From assembly GCA_947446645.1 (NCBI GenBank), contig CANFHA010000003.1:1-64000 (forward strand): DNA of 64,000 nucleotides, in the 5' to 3' direction. This DNA comes from Chitinophagaceae bacterium. GTDB taxonomy: Bacteria > Bacteroidota > Bacteroidia > Chitinophagales > Chitinophagaceae. The notes beneath the pieces were generated by a model. The model ran no database searches, had not been told where the DNA came from, and saw nothing but the letters and a program-made list of their open reading frames with translations. Both the position numbers and the translations under genes were made by a program. The number at the start of each line of letters is the position of its first letter. Positions within the stretch are counted from its first letter, which is position 1. This document shows positions 9,634-19,243 of the stretch, piece after piece.

Positions 9634-10032
9634 ATGAGAAAAATACTACTATCGATAACATTTACTTTGCTATTTTTTGCAGCACAGGCCCAAAGCAGCA
9701 AGACACCAATGGAAGACATGGTGAATGCGCTGAGGATGGGCCGGGCTACAGATATGGTGAAGTACTTCGATAATTTCGTACCAATTACCATAAATAACAA
9801 CCAGCAGATATACAGCCACAACCAGGCGCAGGTAGTACTACAGGATTTCTTTGATAAGCACAGCGCCCGGGATTTTGTGATAATGGATAACGGCTCACCC
9901 GACAATACTTCTAAGTTTCTCATTGGAAGTTTCACAGAGCCATCTGGTGCTAAGTACAGTGTGTACATACTTATGAAAACCAAGGCTGGAGATTATATGC
10001 TGCAGGAGCTAAGGTTGAATAAGGAGAATTGA
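9634..10032 (+). CDS. DUF4783 family secreted protein
   Basis: Signal peptide plus MEDMVNALRMGRATDMVKYFDNFVPITINNNQQIYSHNQAQVVLQDFF. Confidence 0.8.
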   Translation: MRKILLSITFTLLFFAAQAQSSKTPMEDMVNALRMGRATDMVKYFDNFVPITINNNQQIYSHNQAQVVLQDFFDKHSARDFVIMDNGSPDNTSKFLIGSFTEPSGAKYSVYILMKTKAGDYMLQELRLNKEN

Positions 10033-10063
10033 TTTGTTTAGTTTACTTCATAAGTACAAAATA

Positions 10064-10083
10064 AGAGGACCCGAGGGTCCTCT
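10064..10083. terminator. Bidirectional terminator between convergent genes
   Basis: AGAGGACCC GA GGGTCCTCT inverted repeat between convergent CDS. Confidence 0.7.
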
Positions 10084-10106
10084 CATTTATTTAAGCTATT
10101 GGCTGC

Positions 10107-11750
10107 CTATCTCATATTTGCAATCGTTTTCCCCTTAGGGTACTTTATGGTATAGCCGAAGGGCAGTGTTTTTGTTTCATTCGCGTTCAGCGATATTGTC
10201 CACTTCATAAGCCCGGTGGTTTCGTTGTACTCAGCTGAGCCTGTCTCCTTGTCCTCAATTACAATGTCTTTGTCATTGCTTACGGGCTGCTGATCTTCTA
10301 TTACCAGGTTTATATTTTCCTTGCGGGTATTGCGCACAGATATGGTGTAGGCAAATGTTTCGCGCACATTGTTGCCTATGGTCTTCACGCTGCGCAGCTT
10401 GGTATCGCGTACGCGCTTCACCACTATCTTCTTGTCCCTGCCCAGCGATATGGTCATTGTGTCACGCACATTGCGCATATCAATATTGCCCTGGCCCACA
10501 TAGGTGCCTTCATAGAAAATATTGGTTTGTCCCGGCAGCAGGTTCAGGTCTTCCCAGTTGGTGATCTCCGCCTGCAGGAAGGCATCTTTATCCAGCTTGG
10601 GCACGGCAAAGTAGTGATAGGTGGCGGGCAGCTCATATTTCTTTATGGCTACCAGGTGCTGCTGGCCATCGCTGGGTATTGTATACGGCAAGTCTATATC
10701 AAACGAGGTGTTTACGCCCGAGTTATCAACCGATACATATTCGTTGATGGAAGATTGTTCGTCTTTCATAATGCCGGCTGCACCTTCCATCACGTCGCCT
10801 GCACTCCTTGTCTTAGAATATGCTGCCGCGGGGGCTTGTGGCATGTTGTTGTTTCTGTATACATTTTTGTACACCGGTTCGTAAAAGGCGAGGTACCATC
10901 GGTTCATAGCAGGTGCCTGCACACCTTCGTTAGGGTTGCCGGTGGATAGTGTGAGACGTACGTTGTTCCACTTCACGCCGCTGTTCTGGTAGATGTTAGC
11001 CTTGTAGTAGAGCTTTACCGGCTTGTTCACCTCGTCAGCAAATATATCGTACGTGGGTGTCCAGCCCGCGTGCGGCACTATATAGTCAATGGTTATGGCG
11101 CTGCTGGTAGACTCCTTTGCATAGAATTTCACCAGGAGCTGGCCGCCTGGCTGGTAGTCTTTTTTCTGCTCTTCATCCAGTTGCTTATTTAGCCGGGCGA
11201 TCCGTTCATCCAGTTTTTTAAGGCGTGCTTCTTCCTCTGTTCTCTGATTCAGGTAACCTTCCATTTTGCTATTTACAAGGTCCAGCATCTTAGATAGCTC
11301 TGCCACCGAGAGGCCGGTGTTTTCCCCGCTTACTTTCTGGTTGGCGGTTATTATAGCCAGTTGCTGGTTCAGCACTTTTATTTTGTTATTTACCTGGTCC
11401 TTAGTTGCGCCCAGCCACAGTATGCTGTCTTTTATCATTTTCGCTTCGGGCGAGAATATTTCTGCCTCCAGGTAATTGTTCTGAAAAGTAGCAGACTCTA
11501 TCACCACACCATTGGTTGCGTTCACCGTCAGGCTCTGGCTGTTTACGTCACCGGCCACATTGGTGAACAGTATTTCGTTCTCTCCCTTGGACAGACTTAT
11601 GTTTGCGGTGCTGGTCAGCTCTGCCCCGCTCAGGAAGACTGTTGCCTGCTCTATGTTCAGTTTTTGATGCGCCTGGGCATGGAGCAGGGCTTCAGGCATG
11701 GAAACAGAGATCAGTAAAGCAGCGGAAAATAAAAATTTGGTTTGCGTCAT
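10107..11750 (-). CDS. DUF4139/DUF4140 domain protein (mucoidy inhibitor MuiA-like)
   Basis: IEQATVFLSGAELTSTANISLSKGENEILF...YIVPHAGWTPTYDIFAD...VRLTLSTGNP. Confidence 0.9.
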   Translation of the reverse strand: MTQTKFLFSAALLISVSMPEALLHAQAHQKLNIEQATVFLSGAELTSTANISLSKGENEILFTNVAGDVNSQSLTVNATNGVVIESATFQNNYLEAEIFSPEAKMIKDSILWLGATKDQVNNKIKVLNQQLAIITANQKVSGENTGLSVAELSKMLDLVNSKMEGYLNQRTEEEARLKKLDERIARLNKQLDEEQKKDYQPGGQLLVKFYAKESTSSAITIDYIVPHAGWTPTYDIFADEVNKPVKLYYKANIYQNSGVKWNNVRLTLSTGNPNEGVQAPAMNRWYLAFYEPVYKNVYRNNNMPQAPAAAYSKTRSAGDVMEGAAGIMKDEQSSINEYVSVDNSGVNTSFDIDLPYTIPSDGQQHLVAIKKYELPATYHYFAVPKLDKDAFLQAEITNWEDLNLLPGQTNIFYEGTYVGQGNIDMRNVRDTMTISLGRDKKIVVKRVRDTKLRSVKTIGNNVRETFAYTISVRNTRKENINLVIEDQQPVSNDKDIVIEDKETGSAEYNETTGLMKWTISLNANETKTLPFGYTIKYPKGKTIANMR

Positions 11751-11946
11751 AATGCGTGATTTTTAAAGAAGAGAGCTGAAAGTTAGAAATTCCATAGGCG
11801 GGATAGGGTTGATTAGGGATAGTTAACAATAATTTATGGCTTTGGTTATAAGCATTTGTGGCCGCTTTTAGTTTTTAAGTAGCGCATGTTTATGGAATAG
11901 TAATGCTTCCTGTGTCTGTGATAGGGTAACCGATTAAATAAAAGAC

Positions 11947-12234
11947 ATGGAACAGCCAGCGATAAACCGTAATTTTGCAGCCCAAATAAACGAGATGAGC
12001 TACGAAGAAAGTAAAGAAAGACGCAGGTCGAGAAGCAGCTTTCGCACTACACTGGATGTGGGCATGGGCTTGTTTTATGTGGCTATAGGCATAGCGGTGA
12101 TGGTGCTGAGGGCTTTTGGTACTTTCCAGATACGGCCGGAGATCATTGCCTATGTACTGGGCGCTATGATGATAATAGGCGGTTGCTTCCGCTTCTATCG
12201 CGGCCTGCAGGATATTTTGCGCAACAGGAAATAG
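11947..12234 (+). CDS. Small conserved membrane protein
   Basis: 95 aa, two TM segments, own intergenic context. Confidence 0.65.
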   Translation: MEQPAINRNFAAQINEMSYEESKERRRSRSSFRTTLDVGMGLFYVAIGIAVMVLRAFGTFQIRPEIIAYVLGAMMIIGGCFRFYRGLQDILRNRK

Positions 12235-12398
12235 GAGACTCCCAAGAGCAGGAAGAGATGATGAAGTAGTGCAACATATAAGTCTCCCGCCTACCAGCTG
12301 TTACGAGTGTAGGGAAGAGGCAACCGCTGTTAAATTATTGTTACAACAGATATCAGCGATCTCTATTAGTTGAATTAATAAGTAAAATTGCGGTCCTT

Positions 12399-13307
12399 AT
12401 GCATTTGCTCAAATATGTTTTATTGTTCTTTGTTTTGACCGGTGTGCTGGTTTCATGCGAGGAAGCCCCAAAGAACCAGGATAACCTGGGCAAGGGTACG
12501 ATAGATATTTCTGTAGATGAATCGTACCGGCCAGTGATAGATGAACAGCTAAGGGTATTTGACAGCAGCTATCCGGATGCAAAGATCAATATCCACTATA
12601 AGCCGGAGGCAGAATGCTTTAAAGACTATTTTGAAAACAAGGCAAGGGTAATACTGGTAACCCGCCCGCTGACAAAAGTGGAGAAGGAACAGTGCGATCA
12701 GCAGAAGATATATACCACATCTATGAAGCTGTGCAGGGATGCTGTGGCCGTAGTAGTGAACAACAGCTCTGAAGATACGCTGCTGGATATGAATGTGCTG
12801 AAAGGCATACTCACCGGAGTGTATAAGCAGAAGTACACAGTGGTGTTTGACAACCAGGCATCGAGTATAGTGCGCTTTGTTGTAGACTCTGTGCTCAAGG
12901 GTGGCAAGCTCGGCGCAAATGTGTTTGCCGCAAAGGGTAGCAGGGATGTGGTAGACTATGTGGCTAAAAATAAGGATGCGATAGGCTTTGTGGGACTGAA
13001 CTATGTAAGTGACACTACAGACCCGAATAATACCGGCACTTTCATAAATACTGTTAAAGTTGTAGCCATGAAGAATGACAGTACCGGGGAGTTCTTAAAG
13101 CCCTACCAGGCATGGCTGGCGCTGAAAACGTACCCGCTGTACCGCAGTCTTTATTACATAAACCGGGAAAGTTATCCGGGTCTCGGCACGGGTTTTGCAA
13201 ACTTTCTTGTAGGGCAGCGTGGGCAGCTGATTTTTAAATTTGCGCACATGTTTCCTGTAAATGCAGAGATGATAGTAAGGGAAGCACAAATAACCAATCA
13301 TAAGTAA
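12399..13307 (+). CDS. PstS-like phosphate ABC transporter substrate-binding lipoprotein
   Basis: Lipobox LVSCEE; GTIDISVDESYRPVIDEQLRVF...GFVGLNYVSD; next to a TPR gene. Confidence 0.78.
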   Translation: MHLLKYVLLFFVLTGVLVSCEEAPKNQDNLGKGTIDISVDESYRPVIDEQLRVFDSSYPDAKINIHYKPEAECFKDYFENKARVILVTRPLTKVEKEQCDQQKIYTTSMKLCRDAVAVVVNNSSEDTLLDMNVLKGILTGVYKQKYTVVFDNQASSIVRFVVDSVLKGGKLGANVFAAKGSRDVVDYVAKNKDAIGFVGLNYVSDTTDPNNTGTFINTVKVVAMKNDSTGEFLKPYQAWLALKTYPLYRSLYYINRESYPGLGTGFANFLVGQRGQLIFKFAHMFPVNAEMIVREAQITNHK

Positions 13308-13348
13308 GTCACTAATTATCAAACATTAAATAACATAAACGTACTAAG

Positions 13349-14971
13349 ATGTACAACAGCAGAAGAATAATGATAATGCTTATTGCGATCGTTTTCAGCA
13401 TAAGCGCCACTGCACAATCGCTGCAGGACGGTATCAAAATGTATAACTACGAGAAGTACCAGAGTGCCGAGCGTATACTTTCGCCGCTGGCTGCAAATGA
13501 TGCTATGGCCAACTATTACCTGGGCCTTTGCCAGCTGCAGGAAGGTGATGCAGCAAAAGCAAATGCTACGTTCTCAAAATTTCCGCAGGATGCGGCCAAC
13601 TTGTCTGGCTTGGCGCGCGTGTTTTTCATAAATAAGGATGTAGCAAAGGGTATGCAGGCTGCAAAAGACCTGGCTGCAAAATCGAAGAAGAAAGAGTGGC
13701 AGGCAGAAAAATATGCAGCTGATGCCATCACCTACACTACTGGTGGCGACTATAACCAGGCTATATTCTGGTATAAGGATGTGCTGACGAAAAGCCCTGA
13801 CGATGCAGCTACACACCTGGGTTTGGGCGATGCACTGAGGAAAATACCCGGCGGTGGCGGCGATGCCATGACCAACTATGAGTCGGTAACGGAAAAGGAT
13901 GCCAAGAATTCGCTGGCATTTACCCGCATAGGCGACCTGTGGTACGAAGCGAAGAACTACCAGAGCGCACTTGATAACTATGCCAAGGCCAAGGACGCTG
14001 ACAATACTAACCCACTGCCTTACCGTGCATTGGCAAGGGCTTTCTCAAGCTCAGGCAAATTCAAGCAGGGGCTGGAAAACTCGCAGAAGTACTACGAGCT
14101 TTCGGACAAAACCCCGATGGATAAAATAAACTATGCTGAAGCGCTCTTCCTGGCTCAGAATAACTGCGAAGCAGCTAAGATGGCTAAGGATATGCTGAAT
14201 GATGTAACGGACTACAAGCAAAAGACAGAGCTGTATGGTATACTGGGCTTTGCTGAAGCTCAGTGCGGCGACTCAATAGATGCCATTAAGAATATCCGCA
14301 TTTACCTGGGCCGCCAGGAGCCTTCAAAGGTGCTGCCTACTGACTACGTAAACGTAGGTAAGCTGTTCCTGAAAATGGGTATGCTTGACTCTGCTGTAAC
14401 TTACTACAATAAGGGAATTGCTAATGACACCGGGGCGAATAAAACAGACATTTACCGCCAGATAGCAGAAGCCTTTAAAACAAGGAAAGACTATTGTAAC
14501 TCTGCTGCATGGTATGACAACCTGATAAAGGCAAATCCTGCTACCCAGCCTGCAGACTATGCATGGAGAGGTATTATGTACTACTACTGCAAGGACTACG
14601 TAAAGGCTATGAAGTCTTATAACGATTTCGAAGTTAAATATCCTGATCAGCCGTCTATACCTTACTGGCAGGGCCGTATACAGCAGGTGATCGACTCTGA
14701 CGCCGTATCTGGTGCAGCTGTTCCTTACTTCATGAAGTGGTTTGGAAAAATAGGGGATAACTACGAAAAGAAGAATGAGCTTAAGGGCCCTTATGAGTAC
14801 CTGGTTTATTATTTCTACAACAAGAAAGACAAGGAAAATATGAACATGTATAAGGAGAAGCTGAGGACCCTGGATCCTACTAATGCTAACCTGAAGGCGA
14901 TAGAAGAAATGGAGAAAAACGCTAACGCGCCTAAGAAAGCAAAAACAACAACGCCAGCTAAGGGCAAATAA
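13349..14971 (+). CDS. TPR repeat protein
   Basis: Signal peptide plus many TPR motifs. Confidence 0.88.
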   Translation: MYNSRRIMIMLIAIVFSISATAQSLQDGIKMYNYEKYQSAERILSPLAANDAMANYYLGLCQLQEGDAAKANATFSKFPQDAANLSGLARVFFINKDVAKGMQAAKDLAAKSKKKEWQAEKYAADAITYTTGGDYNQAIFWYKDVLTKSPDDAATHLGLGDALRKIPGGGGDAMTNYESVTEKDAKNSLAFTRIGDLWYEAKNYQSALDNYAKAKDADNTNPLPYRALARAFSSSGKFKQGLENSQKYYELSDKTPMDKINYAEALFLAQNNCEAAKMAKDMLNDVTDYKQKTELYGILGFAEAQCGDSIDAIKNIRIYLGRQEPSKVLPTDYVNVGKLFLKMGMLDSAVTYYNKGIANDTGANKTDIYRQIAEAFKTRKDYCNSAAWYDNLIKANPATQPADYAWRGIMYYYCKDYVKAMKSYNDFEVKYPDQPSIPYWQGRIQQVIDSDAVSGAAVPYFMKWFGKIGDNYEKKNELKGPYEYLVYYFYNKKDKENMNMYKEKLRTLDPTNANLKAIEEMEKNANAPKKAKTTTPAKGK

Positions 14972-14987
14972 TAAAGTCAATGCTATT

Positions 14988-15022
14988 AAATGGAAAAGCT
15001 GCTCATGGGCAGCTTTTTCCAT
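14988..15022 (+). terminator. Intrinsic terminator-like hairpin
   Basis: AAATGGAAAAGCTGC ... GCAGCTTTTTCCATTT. Confidence 0.65.
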
Positions 15023-15112
15023 TTACGTGTATCCAGATCAGGATTTAGCAATTTATGCTTATTTTTAGCGGGAAGCGGTGCCTGAAGCAATGTACCGATC
15101 TCCGCACACAAT

Positions 15113-16102
15113 ATGAAGATCACAAAAGCGCTTATATTCTTACCGGCTATTCTGGTGTTATTGGTCGCCGGCAGTTGCAGCAATGACAAGAAGAAACTGG
15201 GAGGGCTTACCTACGATATGGCCCGCAAATCTCTGAATGAGAAATACCCCAAGCTGCCTACTGATGAAATATTTCGCCAGGCCAGCAGCGGCAGGCTGTA
15301 CAATGAGCTAAAGGACCGGTATAGACGTGGGCTGAACGACCTGGCTATAGAGACGGACCGCGACGGCGCCAAGCTGGTGGTGGTTGTGATGTCGCCGGAT
15401 GTGGGGCGGGCATTATCGCTCTCCAATACCTCGGGCATACCGTACATTGTGCAGTTGTGCAATACGATGGGTATTGATTGCCTGGATATGACACCTATAC
15501 TGGCATCGCAGCACGCAAACTCAACAGGTCAGTCGGCATCGGAAGGCAACTTTAGCAAGGGTGGGGCGGCAGTGGTAGCCGAGCAGCTTTCTTACCTCAT
15601 GCTCACTTACGACTGTTTCAAGAACAACAAGAAATTCCCCGCCGGACCGAAACCCGAAACCTTCGGCGATGCAGAACCTAACAAGAAAGAAGTGATAGAC
15701 GAGGAAAAAGGAGTAAAGTACTACCTTACCACAAACTCGCAGGGCCTGAGGATGGACCATAACGTTACCTTCCCTAAGAAAAAGCAAACCATTTACTTCA
15801 TGGGCAATGCACAGATCTACAGCCCGCTGCTGGATGACAATTCGATCGCTACCCACATGCTGCAGGAAAAATACCCGGCCAAAGAGATTATCAATGCAGG
15901 TTACCTCAACTATACTATTGAAGACTTTGCCGGACAGTATGTAGAAAAAGGACGTTTTACCGAGCCGGATGTAGTGGTGCTGTGTACCAGCGGAGAAGAT
16001 ATATTGAGCAACTTCTTTACCCAGCGCAACCGCTTTGCAAGGTCTAAGAAGATTTACAAGCCCTCGCCTGCGGAGGAAGAGTTTTATTTACATCTCAATT
16101 AG
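15113..16102 (+). CDS. Putative lipoprotein with SGNH/GDSL-like C-terminal region
   Basis: Lipobox VAGSCSN; TIYFMGNAQIYSPLLDDNSIATHMLQEKYPAKEIINAGYLNYTIEDFAGQYVEKGRFTEPDVVVLCTSGEDI. Confidence 0.6.
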   Translation: MKITKALIFLPAILVLLVAGSCSNDKKKLGGLTYDMARKSLNEKYPKLPTDEIFRQASSGRLYNELKDRYRRGLNDLAIETDRDGAKLVVVVMSPDVGRALSLSNTSGIPYIVQLCNTMGIDCLDMTPILASQHANSTGQSASEGNFSKGGAAVVAEQLSYLMLTYDCFKNNKKFPAGPKPETFGDAEPNKKEVIDEEKGVKYYLTTNSQGLRMDHNVTFPKKKQTIYFMGNAQIYSPLLDDNSIATHMLQEKYPAKEIINAGYLNYTIEDFAGQYVEKGRFTEPDVVVLCTSGEDILSNFFTQRNRFARSKKIYKPSPAEEEFYLHLN

Positions 16103-16118
16103 GCTAAAAACCGCCAAT

Positions 16119-16661
16119 ATGGAAAACGATCTGGAACACCTCAAGTACCCCATAGGCCGCTACCAGAAGCCGGAAGCGCGCACACCCGAATTGATGCAAG
16201 AGTGGATAAACGTGCTTACCCTATTACCATCGTGGATGGATGCCTGCATAGAGAACCTTGATGAGGCGCAGCTGCACGTGCCCTACCGTGAAGGCGGATG
16301 GACTATTCAGCAGGTAGTGCATCATGTGGCAGACAGCCACATGAATGCCTTTATAAGGCTGAAACTGGCACTTACGGAAGATAACCCCACCGTGAAGCCG
16401 TATGATGAAAATGCCTGGAGCCAACTGGAAGATGTGAAGCAGGTGCCGGTGAACATATCTGTGACCATGCTGCACACCATACACCGCCGCATGGTGACCA
16501 TATTGAAGAATATGAAAGAGACAGACTGGGAGCGTACCTACTTTCACCCGCAGTACCAGAAAAGTTTCCCGCTGTGGGAGATGGTGGCCCTGTATGCATG
16601 GCATAGCCAGCACCATACCGAGCATGTAAGGCGCCTGCGCGACCGGATGAACTGGTGGTAA
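16119..16661 (+). CDS. YfiT-type bacillithiol transferase / DinB-like metal-dependent hydrolase
   Basis: LKYPIGRYQKPE...GGWTIQQVVHHVADSHMNAFIRLKLALTEDNPTVKPYDENAW...WHSQHHTEHVRRLRDRMNW. Confidence 0.93.
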   Translation: MENDLEHLKYPIGRYQKPEARTPELMQEWINVLTLLPSWMDACIENLDEAQLHVPYREGGWTIQQVVHHVADSHMNAFIRLKLALTEDNPTVKPYDENAWSQLEDVKQVPVNISVTMLHTIHRRMVTILKNMKETDWERTYFHPQYQKSFPLWEMVALYAWHSQHHTEHVRRLRDRMNWW

Positions 16662-16751
16662 GCCGTGGCTATAGAAATGGCCTGCAATTTCATTTTCAAA
16701 CGATAATTTCGGAAAATCAATACTACCTTTAACGCAATAAAATCTACCCCC

Positions 16752-17225
16752 ATGCAGGCGCAACTTCACTACTTTCTTTACTTCCACAGCATTCTCCGTT
16801 ATCTTATTTTGCTTTTTGCGCTCATAGTAGTGGTGCAGAGCCTTGTAGGCATGATGGGCAAGAAAAAATTTGAAAAAGGCAACAAAACCACCGCACTGGT
16901 ATTGCTCATCTGCTGCGACCTGCAGCTGCTTATGGGCTTTATACTTTACTATTTCAAGGTATATGCAGTGGGACTGCTGCAGGGCGGCGATGTGATGAAA
17001 GACCCCTACAAGCGTTTCTGGGCTGTGGAGCACAGCGTGGCTATGATAGTGGCTATAATACTGATACACATGGGCTACTCCATTACCAAGAAGAATATGG
17101 ATGATGACCGTAAATTCAAGCGCCTCTTCTGGTTTGTTTTCGTGGCATTGGTATTATTCGTAGCCACAATTCCGTGGGAGGGTAAGCAGGTAGTGGGCAG
17201 GCCTAATGTCCCTCATCTGAACTAG
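16752..17225 (+). CDS. Conserved integral membrane protein (cytochrome b-like annotation)
   Basis: Four TM segments with conserved His (FHSILRY, AVEHSVAM, IHMGYS). Confidence 0.65.
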   Translation: MQAQLHYFLYFHSILRYLILLFALIVVVQSLVGMMGKKKFEKGNKTTALVLLICCDLQLLMGFILYYFKVYAVGLLQGGDVMKDPYKRFWAVEHSVAMIVAIILIHMGYSITKKNMDDDRKFKRLFWFVFVALVLFVATIPWEGKQVVGRPNVPHLN

Positions 17226-17304
17226 TTCAGTGTTAAGTCAAACCGATTTTGTCTATCAACAGTTAATCAGATCATTAGTATGAATAGTACCAGACTCTTT
17301 GGTT

Positions 17305-17334
17305 TTGACTTTTGCCTTTTGACTTAATAAGAAG
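17305..17334 (+). repeat. 7-bp repeat (TTTTGAC TTTTGCC TTTTGAC) just before a start codon
   Basis: GGTTTTGACTTTTGCCTTTTGACTTAATAAGAAGATG. Confidence 0.7.
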
Positions 17335-18069
17335 ATGTTCAGGAAGATAGTGCAGCCATTTTATACAGCTTATGCCATCATTAGCTTTAGTACGGGGCTG
17401 GCTATTTTGTTTCCCTTTTTCCTGCTCATCAGCATTGGCAACAATATTGCTGCCCGCCGCACTATTTACAAGATCGTCACTTACTGGGCCAAGTCATGGC
17501 TGTGGATGAATGGCATGTCGCTAAAGATATCCGGGCCCATACCGCCTAAGAGGCGCTATGTGGTAGTGGCTAACCATATTTCTTACCTGGACACGGTGGT
17601 GGTATTCAATGGCCTGCCCGGCTATTTCCGTGCGCTGGGAAAAAAAGAGTTTTCTAAAGTGCCGGTAATGGGATTTCTGTACCGCCAGATAGTGATAATG
17701 GTAGACCGGAGCAGCGAGCACAGCAGGGCGCGCAGTATGCGCCTTATGTGGCGTGTGTTGAAAAACGAGGCGGATATTATGATCTTCCCAGAGGGCACTT
17801 TTAACGAAACCGGGAAACCACTGAAGGAATTTTACAATGGCGCTTTCCGGCTGGCTATCGATACGCAGACACCCATTTTGCCTGTTATTTTCCCCGATAC
17901 GGTAGACCGCTGGCACTACAGCCACTGGTGGAAGATATGGCCGGGGCGCAACAGGGCCATTTACCTGCCGCCCATACAGGTGGAAGGATTGCAATTGGAA
18001 GACCTTCCCGCACTGAAGCAACGGGTATATGAGGAGATGGAGGCAGCCCTTATAAAGGCGGCCGCTTAA
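17335..18069 (+). CDS. plsC: 1-acyl-sn-glycerol-3-phosphate acyltransferase
   Basis: VVVANHISYLDT (NHxxxxD) and IFPEGTFNETGKPLKEFYNGAFRLAI. Confidence 0.94.
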   Translation: MFRKIVQPFYTAYAIISFSTGLAILFPFFLLISIGNNIAARRTIYKIVTYWAKSWLWMNGMSLKISGPIPPKRRYVVVANHISYLDTVVVFNGLPGYFRALGKKEFSKVPVMGFLYRQIVIMVDRSSEHSRARSMRLMWRVLKNEADIMIFPEGTFNETGKPLKEFYNGAFRLAIDTQTPILPVIFPDTVDRWHYSHWWKIWPGRNRAIYLPPIQVEGLQLEDLPALKQRVYEEMEAALIKAAA

Positions 18070-18164
18070 TGGAGCATCCGGTAGCTGAGGAATACAATAG
18101 CACCTATCGAAACTACAAGGAACCCCAGGGTCGTCAGCAGTGAAATCAATCTATCTACACGCAT
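18066..18164 (-). CDS. 32-aa single-TM small membrane protein (not in ORF track)
   Basis: MRVDRLISLLTTLGFLVVSIGAIVFLSYRMLH*; charged N-terminus then one TM helix; its stop overlaps the plsC stop on the other strand. Confidence 0.55.
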   Translation of the reverse strand: MRVDRLISLLTTLGFLVVSIGAIVFLSYRMLH

Positions 18165-18387
18165 TGGCAAAACCAAATATCTTTATACACACAAAAAATC
18201 GAGGCAAAGGTACCCCCTGTAAGCACCGGAACAGGTTTAAAACACTTAAATTTGAATTAAAGTTGCAAAAAAGCGGATTTAATTATAAAAAATTCGGTGA
18301 AAGTCATATTTTTATCGCTTAGTAATGCGAGCGGGCTCCGTCCCGGTTTGTTTTTCTTACAAAACTTAACTTGAATAAAAGGTTTAT

Positions 18388-19131
18388 ATGCAAAAAGGAT
18401 TATTGAAAAGCACCTCAGCACTGATGGCAATATTGTTTGTTGTTTTCAGTTCTAACTCTTACGCACAGGACATTGTGAAAATTAGGAATCAGAATTTCAC
18501 GTCTTATTTCTCTAAATCACAGCATATTCCGGTACTGGTTGTTTATTCGCTGACACCCGACATGTTCAATTGCATAAAGATGAAGGGTGAGAATGGTATT
18601 AAGCTTGACACTGATCCCCAGTTGCCTGAAATTACAGATCTGAAAGACGATTACATCAACGGTTATACTTTGTTTGACAATGCACAGATGATGGCTCCGG
18701 AAGCTAACACCTGTGATAAAGATGCGTTTGTAGAAAGCTTTTACTTCACCAACGTAATGCCTATGCCTAAGGACCTGTACAAGGATCTGTGGGAAAAGCT
18801 GCAGGAAAAAGAGATCGTAAAGGCTAAGAAATTCAAGAAAGTGAAAGTGTTTGCAGGTACAGTAGGCCGCAACTGGGTAATGGGTAAGAACCACAACGTA
18901 ATAGTGCCTGAGTGGGCATGGAAAGTGATCTACATACCTAGCACCGATGAGTACCTGTGCTACCAGTTCCACAACATTCAGCCTTCTAAGCCTGACTACA
19001 ACCCAACAAATGCTAAAGACAACCTGGCTAACCACAAGGTAGATATCAATGCTATTGAGTCACTTGCAGGCGTTCACTTCGTGAATGGCGTTATATCAGC
19101 CAGCTACGTTACCGTTACTCCGAACAACTAA
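18388..19131 (+). CDS. Secreted DNA/RNA non-specific endonuclease-like (NUC1) protein with degenerate active site
   Basis: GYTLFDNAQMMAPEANTCDKDAFVESFYFTNVMPMPKDLYKDLWEKLQEK aligns with GYDRGHLAPAAD...FYLSNVSPQ...N..W..LE; DRGH replaced by DNAQ; signal peptide. Confidence 0.65.
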   Translation: MQKGLLKSTSALMAILFVVFSSNSYAQDIVKIRNQNFTSYFSKSQHIPVLVVYSLTPDMFNCIKMKGENGIKLDTDPQLPEITDLKDDYINGYTLFDNAQMMAPEANTCDKDAFVESFYFTNVMPMPKDLYKDLWEKLQEKEIVKAKKFKKVKVFAGTVGRNWVMGKNHNVIVPEWAWKVIYIPSTDEYLCYQFHNIQPSKPDYNPTNAKDNLANHKVDINAIESLAGVHFVNGVISASYVTVTPNN

Positions 19132-19134
19132 TTT

Positions 19135-19186
19135 AATAGCTCAATTTCTTAATGGCTCAATGGCTCAATGGAGTTATTGAGCCATT
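19135..19186 (+). repeat. 8-bp repeat (AATGGCTC) array ending in a perfect 11-bp stem hairpin
   Basis: AATAGCTC AATTTCTT AATGGCTC AATGGCTC AAT, with AATGGCTCAAT ggagtt ATTGAGCCATT at 19159-19186. Confidence 0.85.
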
Positions 19187-19219
19187 TGCTTTGGAGCAAT
19201 CAACAAAGCACGAAGAACT

Positions 19220-19243
19220 GAACTATTAAGCCATTGAGTCATT
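19220..19243 (-). repeat. 8-bp repeat (minus strand AATGACTC AATGGCTT AATAGTTC)
   Basis: Period-8 array overlapping the stop codon of the minus-strand gene. Confidence 0.75.

Noticed and set aside
14324-15022. 232-aa minus-strand ORF
   Set aside because: Antisense to the TPR gene and begins in the terminator hairpin.
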